30,606 nucleotides of DNA, from NCBI GenBank assembly GCA_964654125.1, contig CAZZGG010000022.1:1-30606 (forward strand), given 5' to 3'. Under the pieces are notes generated by a model. The model searched no databases and was not told where the DNA came from. It saw only the letters and a program-made list of their open reading frames with translations. Positions 1 to 7,701 of this stretch are shown here, piece by piece (position 1 is the first letter of the stretch; each line of letters starts with the position of its first letter). This DNA comes from JAAYBY01 sp964654125. GTDB taxonomy: Bacteria; Bacillota; Clostridia; Saccharofermentanales; UBA5734. Position numbers and translations under genes: made by a program.

Positions 1-2
1 TA

Positions 3-923
3 GATACCATTTTTGCAGATCCCCGCATCAAGCTTGTTTTTATAGCCACACCTAATGCATCACATGTACCTTTGGCTGCCAGAGCCTTGCGGGCTGGTAA
101 AGCTGTCATGACAGAAAAACCATCCGGGATAAGCCATGCCCAGATAGATGAACTGTTGGCAGTGCAGCGGGAAACGGGCGGTTTTTTACAGGTTGGTCTG
201 GAATGCAGGTATTCAGAAGTTTATCTAAAAGCTAAAGAATACATAGACCGGGGTGAGATAGGCAAACTGGTTTCCGTTCATTTCACTTACAGCATGCCGC
301 CGTACCCAATCGACTCCTGGCGGGTTACGCAGGCGGAAAGTGGTGGCATGTGCCTGGAAAAGCTCTGCCATTACATTGACCTGGTGCGCTGGTGGACCGG
401 CTCACGGGTCACTGAATATATTGCGACAGGTGCAGCTAATGTCATTCCCCATTTTGAGATAGCAGACAATGTGCATGTCTCTTACCGCTTTGCTAATGGA
501 GTTATCAGCCACCTTTTCTTTCTCATGAACGCGGCCCCTGGCAGCAATAATGATCTAAGCAAGGATGGCGAGGACTTATTTGACCAGGATAAGCTGGGCC
601 ATAAGCTGAACTATATCTTAACGGGAACAGAAGGTGCACTGGAGATTGATCTTTTCCAGCGTGAGTTAAGACTTTACCACCATGTGGGTAAACCGGGCTA
701 TGAAGGCAGGGCGGCAGAAATTGTGGCTCTTTATAAATGGGATGCTGCCCGGGACCATCTCAGTTTCCATAACACCAGGGATCAGAATCTGGACATTATC
801 CGGCGTGTCATCGCTAATGATAAACCGGCAATAGCTCCGGAGGATGCTGCCGAAACCATGCGGCTGTGCCTTGAGTTTGAAGACGCTGCTGCCCAAAAAC
901 CCTGGCAAGTAATAAAACGATAA
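3..923 (+). CDS. Gfo/Idh/MocA-family NAD(P)-dependent oxidoreductase, 5' end missing
   Basis: The reading frame is open from base 3, so the true start and most of the nucleotide-binding glycines lie upstream of the window; about 306 residues are visible. The family hallmark Glu-Lys-Pro is encoded at 114-122, after the usual Ala-Thr-Pro-Asn and His loop of the Rossmann half. The second half has the typical Gly-Gly-Met...His-Tyr-Ile-Asp-Leu-Val-Arg-Trp-Trp-Thr-Gly substrate-side signature. Members oxidise or reduce sugars, sugar acids and inositols in the cytoplasm; the substrate cannot be read from sequence. The stop is followed within 14 bases by the first transporter gene, so it is probably co-transcribed with the importer and acts on the imported sugar. 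An early in-frame TTG at 72 is not a credible start because the conserved fold begins before it. Confidence 0.9.
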   Translation, partial: DTIFADPRIKLVFIATPNASHVPLAARALRAGKAVMTEKPSGISHAQIDELLAVQRETGGFLQVGLECRYSEVYLKAKEYIDRGEIGKLVSVHFTYSMPPYPIDSWRVTQAESGGMCLEKLCHYIDLVRWWTGSRVTEYIATGAANVIPHFEIADNVHVSYRFANGVISHLFFLMNAAPGSNNDLSKDGEDLFDQDKLGHKLNYILTGTEGALEIDLFQRELRLYHHVGKPGYEGRAAEIVALYKWDAARDHLSFHNTRDQNLDIIRRVIANDKPAIAPEDAAETMRLCLEFEDAAAQKPWQVIKR

Positions 924-937
924 CAGGAGGATTGGCT

Positions 938-1882
938 TTGCTAAAAGAAAGAAATAAAAAAAGTCTCATGACCAGATTCACCCTGGCTATCAGGGATTAT
1001 CATGCCTTATACCTGATGGCTGTTCCAGCAATTGCTGCGCTGCTTTTATTTTCTTATGCGCCGATGTTTGGCCTGATCATGGCCTTTCAAAACCTGAATG
1101 TGGCCAAGGGGATCTTTGGCAGTCCTTTTGTAGGCCTCAAGAATTTTGAGTTCTTGTTCTCAACCACAGATGCCTGGATTATCACCAGGAACACTGTGGC
1201 CTATAATGTGGTATTCATAGTCTTAAACATGTTTTTGGCAGTGCTCTTGTCCTTACTTCTGAGTGAGTTGACCAGCCGCAAGCTGGCCAAAACATTGCAG
1301 ACAATTTTTATCATGCCACATTTCTTGTCTATGACAGTTGTAGCCATAATCGCCTTTGCTTTTTTAAGCCCCACCAGCGGCTACCTTAATAGAGTCTTGC
1401 TGAGTATGGGCAGAGCGAAAAAGAACTGGTATCTGGAAAGGGAGTTCTGGCCCTATTTCCTGGTCCTGGTTAATGCCTGGAAGCATGTTGGTTATTCGGC
1501 TATTGTCTATCTGGCCTCAATCTCCGGGATTTCTGAGGAATACTATGAAGCAGCCATGCTGGATGGTGCCAGCAAACTGCAACAGGCCCTGTATATTACA
1601 GTCCCCCATTTGAAGACCATGATGACAATCCTACTGATCCTGGCAGTTGGCGGTATCTTCCGCGGTGACTTTGGTCTCTTTTACACTGTCACACAAAATA
1701 ATGGAGCACTGTACCCGGTGACCGATGTCATTGATACATACATCTACCGGGGCTTGACGACACTTAACAATACAGGCATGTCAACTGCTGCCGGGCTTTA
1801 CCAGTCTGTAGTTGGATTTATCCTCGTCATGCTGACCAATAAGATTGTGACAAAGATTGAGCCTGAGAATGCTTTGTTTTAA
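938..1882 (+). CDS. Carbohydrate ABC transporter permease (CUT1, LplB-like)
   Basis: Inner-membrane subunit of an oligosaccharide importer, about 314 residues. It has a charged cytoplasmic N-terminus, roughly six hydrophobic segments (the first over residues 22-50), and the permease EAA loop near residue 204 (Glu-Ala-Ala-Met-Leu-Asp-Gly-Ala), which docks onto the ATPase. I chose the TTG at 938 because AGGAGG at 925-930 leaves seven bases to it, whereas the alternative TTG at 932 would sit one base from the ribosome binding site. The layout of two permeases followed by a lipoprotein is typical of the LplB/YtcP group in Firmicutes that import polysaccharide fragments. No ATPase gene is in the window; this group often uses a shared MsmX/UgpC-type ATPase encoded elsewhere. 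Substrate unknown. Confidence 0.92.
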   Translation: MLKERNKKSLMTRFTLAIRDYHALYLMAVPAIAALLLFSYAPMFGLIMAFQNLNVAKGIFGSPFVGLKNFEFLFSTTDAWIITRNTVAYNVVFIVLNMFLAVLLSLLLSELTSRKLAKTLQTIFIMPHFLSMTVVAIIAFAFLSPTSGYLNRVLLSMGRAKKNWYLEREFWPYFLVLVNAWKHVGYSAIVYLASISGISEEYYEAAMLDGASKLQQALYITVPHLKTMMTILLILAVGGIFRGDFGLFYTVTQNNGALYPVTDVIDTYIYRGLTTLNNTGMSTAAGLYQSVVGFILVMLTNKIVTKIEPENALF

Positions 1883-1905
1883 AGAATTGAGAGGAGAACT
1901 GATTA

Positions 1906-2826
1906 ATGTCGAAGAGCAGATCCGGTTACCGCTTTAATAAAATATCACCATTCTGGAATGTACTGATCACAGGATCTTTGTTCATTGCTGCCATTGCTGT
2001 GGTTTTACCCTTAATTCTTGTTGTAGTGATATCTTTAACCAGTGCGGAAAGTATTGCCTATAACGGTTATTCCTTCTTCCCTTCGGAGTGGACAACCCTG
2101 GCCTACAAGACCTTGATGACCACAGGCAAGCAGATAGCTGATTCGTACTTGATCACTATCTTTTATGCAGTGACAGGCACAATTATGAGTTTGTTTGTGA
2201 TGAGTATGTTTGCTTTTGTGCTTTCCCAGAAAAAGCTGCCCGGCCGCAAGGTGCTGACATTTATTTTGTTTTTCACCATGCTCTTTTCCGGTGGTCTGGT
2301 GCCGTCTTATATCATCAATGTCCGCTATCTGCATCTGAAAAACACGGTCTGGATATTTTTATTGCCCAGCCTTGTTTCTGCTTATAATGTTATTATTTTA
2401 CGCACTTTTATTCAGACATCAATTTCTGATTCTTTATTTGAAGCTGCCAAGATTGATGGGGCTAATTATTTTACGATTTACCGCAAGATTGTCATTCCTT
2501 TATTTAAAGCAGGTCTGGCCACAATTGGCTTGTTTAACATAGTGGGACGCTGGAACGATTGGTTTACAGGCATGCTTTATATTGAAAAAGCCCATCTTAT
2601 TCCCTTGCAGACAATGTTGCAAAGAATTCAAAAAAATATTGAGTTTATCAAAGCAAATGCAGATTTAGCAGATAATGTCATGGGACTTGAAGTTTTACGA
2701 AATATGCCCACAGAGAGCACCCGCATGGCTATTACAGTTATCGTTACGATCCCAATCTTGTTTGCCTATCCCTTTTTCCAGCGCTATTTTGTCCATGGCC
2801 TGACAATAGGGAGTGTGAAGGGCTAA
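1906..2826 (+). CDS. Carbohydrate ABC transporter permease (CUT1, YtcP-like)
   Basis: Second membrane subunit of the importer, 306 residues, matching the length and start (basic residues, then a long hydrophobic segment near residues 17-45) of YtcP-type permeases. The EAA loop is clear in the C-terminal half: Phe-Glu-Ala-Ala-Lys-Ile-Asp-Gly-Ala. The ATG at 1906 has a GAGAGGAGA ribosome binding site a few bases upstream and lies 23 bases after the previous stop, so the two permeases form one transcript. It should pair with the preceding permease to make the translocation channel. The C-terminus ends in the usual short basic tail (Gly-Ser-Val-Lys-Gly). Confidence 0.92.
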   Translation: MSKSRSGYRFNKISPFWNVLITGSLFIAAIAVVLPLILVVVISLTSAESIAYNGYSFFPSEWTTLAYKTLMTTGKQIADSYLITIFYAVTGTIMSLFVMSMFAFVLSQKKLPGRKVLTFILFFTMLFSGGLVPSYIINVRYLHLKNTVWIFLLPSLVSAYNVIILRTFIQTSISDSLFEAAKIDGANYFTIYRKIVIPLFKAGLATIGLFNIVGRWNDWFTGMLYIEKAHLIPLQTMLQRIQKNIEFIKANADLADNVMGLEVLRNMPTESTRMAITVIVTIPILFAYPFFQRYFVHGLTIGSVKG

Positions 2827-2886
2827 GCATCCGTGCATGTCAGTTGTCTTAAAAAGGCAGCTGAACAAAAATCAGGAGGTATTAGA

Positions 2887-4473
2887 ATGAAGAAATCAGG
2901 GTTAAGCAAAGCATTGATTCTAATCATGCTGGTGGCTTTGCTTGTCTCAGCCTGTCAAGGCGGGGGCACTACCACCAAAGCAACCGGAGGAGGCGGCGGA
3001 GGCGATGATACACTAGAGCCTGTGAAGCTGATCTGGTACAGTGTTATTGACGCGATCAGGCCAGACCATGACATGGTCTGGGAGAAGTTGGGTGAGTACT
3101 TCAAAGAGAAGATCAATGTTGACCTGGAGTCGCATTTTTACACTTCATCTGACTACATTGAGAAAATGCCGACACTGGTCAGTGCTGGTGATCCCATGGA
3201 CATGATGTTCACCAGCGCAAACTGGTTGCCCTTTGTGGAAAATACCCAGCGGGGTGCCTTCCTGGCCATAGATGACCTGGTCCAGCAGTATGCGCCGGTC
3301 ACCTACAAAAATCTGCCTGAAGGTGCCTGGGAAGCAATGAAGATTGATGGGAACATTTATGGTGTTCCTCCCTACAAGGATCTGGCAGACCGCTGGAGCT
3401 GGCTCTATAACCAGACAATGGCTGATGCATATGACCTTAAAATCCCGCAAAGTGGTGAATGGTCCACCTGGTTTGATGTGGTAGACATTGTTTATGAAGC
3501 CAAAGAAGCCCGCGATAAAGACAAACCGGAACTGGCCGACACTCCGATTATGGGCATGCAAAACACGGTTAACAGATTTTATCCTTATGAGCAGATCCAC
3601 GGTATGGCCTGTGTCAATATACCAGGTATTGAGGCTATCAAAGGTCAGGACAGCGGCGAAACAGTTTTCAATCTTTATGGCACACCTGAGTACGCTGATG
3701 TCTGTAAGCAAGTTAAAAAGTATGTTGATGACGGTATCATGCCTTATGATAGTTCTAACTGGGATAAGGATAAAGCCATTATTAACAGCGGTGTCCTTTT
3801 AGGCAGTTTTGCCGGTGGCTATATCCAGGTCAACTCGGACTTTTATGGTGGCTGTGAAACCATGCTCAGCACACCTGACCTGGTGGTCATGACTACAGCC
3901 TATGTCCGTTCCGGCATGCAGGCAGTGGCAGCCCAGTGTAAAAATCCTGAAAGAGCGCTGATGCTGATTGAACTACTTAACACAGATGAGTATGTGGCGA
4001 CCACTGTAAGGTTCGGTTTGGAAGATCTGCATTATAAAGTTAATGAGGATGGACTGGTTGATCCAACCCTTGGTTCACGCAATGAGGGTGTCCAGGCGAC
4101 ATCTGAGTATGCCTATTACACCTGGTACGGCTGGCAGTTTGGTAACATTGTTGCCGGTAAATTACCGGTTGCTGCCAAGTCCAATGAATTTAAGACACTA
4201 ATGAAGCAACTCAACGACAACTCAATCCAGGATACAAACCTCGGTTTCTCCCTGGATGTAACCCCGGTTGCTAACGAGATTGCCGCCTGCACAAACGTTA
4301 TCAAGGAATATGATGATAACTTAAGAAGCGGTATGATTGAAGACATTGATGGACAGCTGGCTGAATTTAATTCCAAGCTGGAAGCCAATGGTTCAGAAAA
4401 GATCATCGCAGAAGTGCAAAAGCAGCTGACAGATTGGCGTAAATCAGTTGGTAAAACAACCAAAGAAGGCTGA
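2887..4473 (+). CDS. Extracellular solute-binding lipoprotein of the sugar ABC importer
   Basis: Substrate-binding subunit, 528 residues from the ATG at 2887. I chose that start because AGGAGGT lies just upstream (2875-2881) and it gives a standard lipoprotein signal: Met-Lys-Lys, a hydrophobic run, then Val-Ser-Ala-Cys with the lipidated Cys at residue 23. The longer in-frame opening from 2833 lacks these features. A Gly/Thr-rich linker follows, then a two-lobed binding fold rich in Trp/Tyr, as in family-1 (LplA/YtcQ-like) binding proteins. It should be anchored to the outer face of the membrane and deliver oligosaccharide to the two permeases immediately upstream. Aromatic residues suggest a glycan ligand, but the ligand cannot be named from sequence. 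Confidence 0.92.
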   Translation: MKKSGLSKALILIMLVALLVSACQGGGTTTKATGGGGGGDDTLEPVKLIWYSVIDAIRPDHDMVWEKLGEYFKEKINVDLESHFYTSSDYIEKMPTLVSAGDPMDMMFTSANWLPFVENTQRGAFLAIDDLVQQYAPVTYKNLPEGAWEAMKIDGNIYGVPPYKDLADRWSWLYNQTMADAYDLKIPQSGEWSTWFDVVDIVYEAKEARDKDKPELADTPIMGMQNTVNRFYPYEQIHGMACVNIPGIEAIKGQDSGETVFNLYGTPEYADVCKQVKKYVDDGIMPYDSSNWDKDKAIINSGVLLGSFAGGYIQVNSDFYGGCETMLSTPDLVVMTTAYVRSGMQAVAAQCKNPERALMLIELLNTDEYVATTVRFGLEDLHYKVNEDGLVDPTLGSRNEGVQATSEYAYYTWYGWQFGNIVAGKLPVAAKSNEFKTLMKQLNDNSIQDTNLGFSLDVTPVANEIAACTNVIKEYDDNLRSGMIEDIDGQLAEFNSKLEANGSEKIIAEVQKQLTDWRKSVGKTTKEG

Positions 4474-4506
4474 TTGATCAGGTTTGCTGACTAGTAGATG
4501 ACAGTA

Positions 4507-4540
4507 AAGCAAGGACATGCCAACCGGCATGTCCTTGCTT
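4507..4540 (+). terminator. Perfect 15-bp hairpin between importer and next gene
   Basis: Arms at 4507-4521 and 4526-4540 are perfectly complementary over 15 bp around the loop AACC. The hairpin starts 33 bases after the binding-protein stop and ends 21 bases before the next ATG. Only two T residues close the 3' arm before AATTAAAA, so the T-tract is poor for a strict intrinsic terminator. It could be a weak terminator, or an RNA-stabilising or processing hairpin that raises importer mRNA relative to the downstream gene. Confidence 0.65.
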
Positions 4541-4561
4541 AATTAAAAGGGAGTAAGGCTC

Positions 4562-6445
4562 ATGTACATGCCCCAGCAGGAAGACTATGCAGCACGTCGC
4601 TTGGAGATTGCCCGGGCTGTCAGTAAGTATACCCTAAAATGTTTTGATGCCAGCGGCAGCTGGGCAGGCCCGCCGCTTGAGCAGGGGATGCGTGAGTATA
4701 TGTGGTATGCCCTGGCTTTTCTAGAGGAAGGATCAGAATGGGCTGTTTTACAGGCTAACCTGCTGATCCAGAAAAATATTCCCGGTTACCGGCTCTGTCA
4801 TTTTCTGCCGCTTATATGTCTGGAGACACTCTTTTATTATGAGGAAAAGCTTGCTGACAGGACAATCAGCTTGCTGGACGAATACGTGCAAAAACATCTG
4901 CCTTTTTTCCTGAGCCAGGAATTGGATTTTGTCGGGGCCAATGACAATTTTCCTTGTATGGCATCTGCTTTGCTGGTCCTGGCCAGCCAGCGCTACAACA
5001 AGCCTGATTACCTGGAAAGGGCTAGAAAAAGGCTACGCCAATTGATTGAAATGCTGGACAGGCGTGCGTTTTGCTCAGAATACACCAGCCCGACCTACAC
5101 ACCGATCCAGGTCCTGGCCCTAGCTGAGATAGTTAACTTTGGTCAGGATCCAGACATATGTAAAATGGCCCTGTATGCTGAACAAAGGATCCTGGCTGAT
5201 CTGCTCATGCATCTGCACTGGCCAACCGCTCAATTGGCAGGCGCTTTTTCCAGGGGCTATCCTGTCGATCTGGTTGCCTGTACCCATCATGCGAGATTTT
5301 TATACTTCATGCTCTATGGCCATGAGCTCAGTGTGGGTCCCATGGAAACTGTCTTTGCCAGTGAAGAGGGACTGGCAGGAACAGTTATGCACCACGGTGA
5401 TGGCTATTTTTTAAAGATCAGTGCCATGTGGCAGGCCATGCCCGACTACCACTGTCCAAAGGATATCTGGAACTGGGCTAAGAATAAGAACTACCCCTAT
5501 ATTTGTGCCGGAACAAGTGAGAGCGGCAATAGCAAGGATAGTCCTATTCGCAGTTTACAGGCTTCAGCAGAGCCCTTGCCTGATTATTATGAAAATCCTG
5601 CCAAGCAAAATCATCAATACACATACATGGTAGCAGGCTATGCTATTGGCACTGCCCGCTATGCCTTACACGATGGTTACCAGTCGCAAAACCTCAAGGT
5701 TCTTTACAAGAAAAATCAGACAGTAAAATCGCAAAGGGATATTGGCAGCATGTTTATGCGCTATGTGGTCAATGATAAGCCAATTGACTGGGGCACGGAT
5801 AGCAGCTCTTATGATATGGGTAAAAGCCTGTGTCAGCAAAAGGAAAATACTGCTGTTGCCCTGTACTTCCCATCTGTTCAATATAATGAACAGATCCACA
5901 GTTTAAAGCTGGCAGTCTGCTTTGCCGCCCTTTATGACCAGCCGGATGAGGTCTGGCTGGGTAAAAGAAAAGTCACAGGGGAAGAGGATTTTGCTGGTGA
6001 AGAGGCAATCTTTATCAGGGATAGTGATGTCTACTTCATGCTCTATCCCATATCACCAGGTGCAATAAGTATAGAGATTAGACAGGTTGAAAAGCTGTTG
6101 GAAATCTCCTTTGTCAACTACAGAGGTCAGACCAAAAACTTTACCAGACAAGAACTCTTTACAACCGGTAATGGTGTTGCTGTTGAAGTCCGCACAAAAG
6201 AGGAAGTAGGCAGTTTTGCCAGCTTCAGGGACATGATGGCTCCACTTGTCCATGACCAGTGGTATGCTGATGCCCGCAAATGCCGCTATGAGAATGCCGG
6301 CCGTTCCATGGAATTTGAATATGCACCGCGCAGTCAGTCGCTTCGTTTCATCAGCCAAAATAACCGCCGGGTCGCAGAACCCCGGTTTTACTCATCTGAC
6401 CCGGAAATAGCTGTCCTGTTCGAGGATTATGATATTTACTGGTGA
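4562..6445 (+). CDS. Cytoplasmic (alpha/alpha)-toroid glycan-active protein, lyase-like
   Basis: A 627-residue protein with no signal peptide. The first ~370 residues are helix-rich with regularly spaced aromatics, as in (alpha/alpha)-toroid enzymes; the last ~240 look beta-rich, giving the architecture of heparinase/alginate-lyase-like polysaccharide lyases. Candidate active-site stretches are Asn-Asp-Asn at 127-129, Tyr-Thr-Ser-Pro-Thr-Tyr-Thr at 174-180 and Ser-Arg-Gly-Tyr at 230-233. I cannot match it to a named lyase family, so the activity is inference. The ATG follows a GGGAG ribosome binding site and the 15-bp hairpin after the binding-protein gene; position and lack of a secretion signal suggest it acts on imported oligosaccharides. 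An unsaturated-glycan hydrolase is an alternative. Confidence 0.6.
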   Translation: MYMPQQEDYAARRLEIARAVSKYTLKCFDASGSWAGPPLEQGMREYMWYALAFLEEGSEWAVLQANLLIQKNIPGYRLCHFLPLICLETLFYYEEKLADRTISLLDEYVQKHLPFFLSQELDFVGANDNFPCMASALLVLASQRYNKPDYLERARKRLRQLIEMLDRRAFCSEYTSPTYTPIQVLALAEIVNFGQDPDICKMALYAEQRILADLLMHLHWPTAQLAGAFSRGYPVDLVACTHHARFLYFMLYGHELSVGPMETVFASEEGLAGTVMHHGDGYFLKISAMWQAMPDYHCPKDIWNWAKNKNYPYICAGTSESGNSKDSPIRSLQASAEPLPDYYENPAKQNHQYTYMVAGYAIGTARYALHDGYQSQNLKVLYKKNQTVKSQRDIGSMFMRYVVNDKPIDWGTDSSSYDMGKSLCQQKENTAVALYFPSVQYNEQIHSLKLAVCFAALYDQPDEVWLGKRKVTGEEDFAGEEAIFIRDSDVYFMLYPISPGAISIEIRQVEKLLEISFVNYRGQTKNFTRQELFTTGNGVAVEVRTKEEVGSFASFRDMMAPLVHDQWYADARKCRYENAGRSMEFEYAPRSQSLRFISQNNRRVAEPRFYSSDPEIAVLFEDYDIYW

Positions 6446-6563
6446 AACAAAACTACTGTAAAGGCCATTTAAATGAGCTTTGTCATGGTGATTGATTCAC
6501 GTCATTAAATAGGGTTGCTTTTTGTTAGAGTTGGATTAAAACTAACACTTCAAAAAAACATCT
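6446..6563. other. AT-rich intergenic segment, nothing recognised
   Basis: Start of an unusually AT-rich stretch (6446-7104) between the + strand importer block and the - strand operon. I see no ORF, hairpin with a T-tract, or repeat here. The rest of the gap holds the nucleotidyltransferase remnant (6564-6903) and about 200 further bases (6904-7104) with no recognisable gene. Confidence 0.5.
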
Positions 6564-6903
6564 CTACGACTTGTTATTCTCAAAAACATCTTTAGCTCTT
6601 TCATAAATAAGTAGGCTTTCTTTTTCAATCAGCTGCATGATGGCAGAGCCTTATTTAAGGAGAGACTGATCAAATAGATTCACATCCTTTCCCAAAGTAT
6701 TGACAAGGGTTTCCAGTAGGCCTACAAAATCCAGGCCCTTCAGCCTGTGTGCTTGTTTTAATATATAGATCCACATCACTGCTTTCAGTAACATTCCCTT
6801 TGGCAAAAAAACCAAACAAGATAGCTTTTTCCACTGGATACGCTTTAAATATGGGGCTAATCAACTTTTTAATTCTTGCTACTGTAAGACAGTTTAAAAC
6901 CAT
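6564..6903 (-). pseudogene. Broken MNT-type minimal nucleotidyltransferase
   Basis: Read on the - strand from the ATG at 6903 (preceded by GAGGGG), the product opens with Met-Val-Leu-Asn-Cys-Leu and reaches Ile-Leu-Phe-Gly-Phe-Phe-Ala-Lys-Gly...Ser-Asp-Val-Asp-Leu, the metal-binding core of polymerase-beta-like minimal nucleotidyltransferases. The usual Gly-Ser is Gly-Phe. Just past the core, near 6730, the frame breaks: shifting by one base restores Leu-Asp-Phe-Val-Gly-Leu-Leu-Glu and a normal ending. That restored frame then meets an in-frame TAA at 6653-6651 and continues coherently (Ile-Met-Gln-Leu-Ile-Glu-Lys...) to a TAG at 6566-6564. A frameshift plus a stop make a pseudogene far likelier than a sequencing slip. 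Such genes often pair with a HEPN partner; none is present. Confidence 0.8.
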
Positions 6904-7104
6904 AAACATCCCCTCATTGTTTTTTAGCTGCACAATTATAGAAAATGGCAGCTCATCTTTTTTTGGCATTGCTTGGTAGATAATATTTGAGTGTCACTTT
7001 TAGCAAAGAGTCTGCTGGCCTGAGCACAATGCCAGATCTAACTGTTTTACCAAAGGACAAATGGTTAAAAAGCAAGCTAGCTATTTACTGTGTCAAAAAT
7101 CAGC

Positions 7105-7701
7105 TTAAAATACCCTTCTACTGCGATTATATGACTCTACTTTACTAGAAGATGGCTCTTCAGAAAAATAGCTTTCTAGCAGGGTTGCCACATTGGCCTT
7201 TAAGTCCAAAGTGCCATCCAAATGAATAACAGGGCAGGCTAGGCTTTCACCCCACTGCTTGATTTTGGCTAGGGGCCTTTGGGCAACAAAAGACAAAAAC
7301 TCCTCTTGTTGGGCATACATATCACCTGCTGGCTGGACCCGACTAGCATGTTTTGCTAGAGCCCGCTGCCGGATACGCTCCAGCCTGATCTCAAGCGGGG
7401 CTGTGAGATATATGGCAAGATCAAAATAGCTGCAGATAGCACTGCCAAAATCACCTGTCACAGCAGTCAGAATAAAAGCAGGATGCTTTTTTATATCTGC
7501 CAAGAGCAGGGCCTGGCAGTCATTTTTAGAGCGACTCCTACTGTAAGGCAGGTCTGATTTTAGGAAATGATAATCCTCAATGTCCATATGCTTGTAGCCC
7601 AGACAAGAGGCCAGCTCCCGGCCCAGGCTGGTTTTGCCACTGCCATTGGCACCGAAGATTAGCACACCTGCCGGTTTTGCCAAAGAACTATCTCCTGTCA
7701 T
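7105..7701 (-). CDS. Small P-loop kinase (shikimate kinase/gluconokinase-like fold)
   Basis: A 198-residue protein with a Walker A loop at residues 17-24 (Gly-Ala-Asn-Gly-Ser-Gly-Lys-Thr) close to the N-terminus, then Met-Asp-Ile-Glu-Asp-Tyr where NMP-kinase-fold enzymes bind the acceptor, and a Leu-Thr-Ala-Pro...Arg-Leu-Glu-Arg-Ile-Arg-Gln-Arg lid-like region near 120. The size and order suit shikimate kinase, gluconokinase or adenylate-kinase relatives. Its ATG overlaps the stop of the LarA homologue in an ATGA (7701-7698), so the two are translationally coupled. From that context a sugar-acid or hydroxyacid kinase is plausible, but the acceptor cannot be read from sequence. It is the last gene of the - strand operon and has a basic C-terminal tail. 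Confidence 0.8.
   Translation of the reverse strand: MTGDSSLAKPAGVLIFGANGSGKTSLGRELASCLGYKHMDIEDYHFLKSDLPYSRSRSKNDCQALLLADIKKHPAFILTAVTGDFGSAICSYFDLAIYLTAPLEIRLERIRQRALAKHASRVQPAGDMYAQQEEFLSFVAQRPLAKIKQWGESLACPVIHLDGTLDLKANVATLLESYFSEEPSSSKVESYNRSRRVF

Noticed and set aside
3145..3711. 188-codon open frame on the - strand inside the binding-protein gene
   Set aside because: Antisense to a clear solute-binding lipoprotein; no ribosome binding site or family features.
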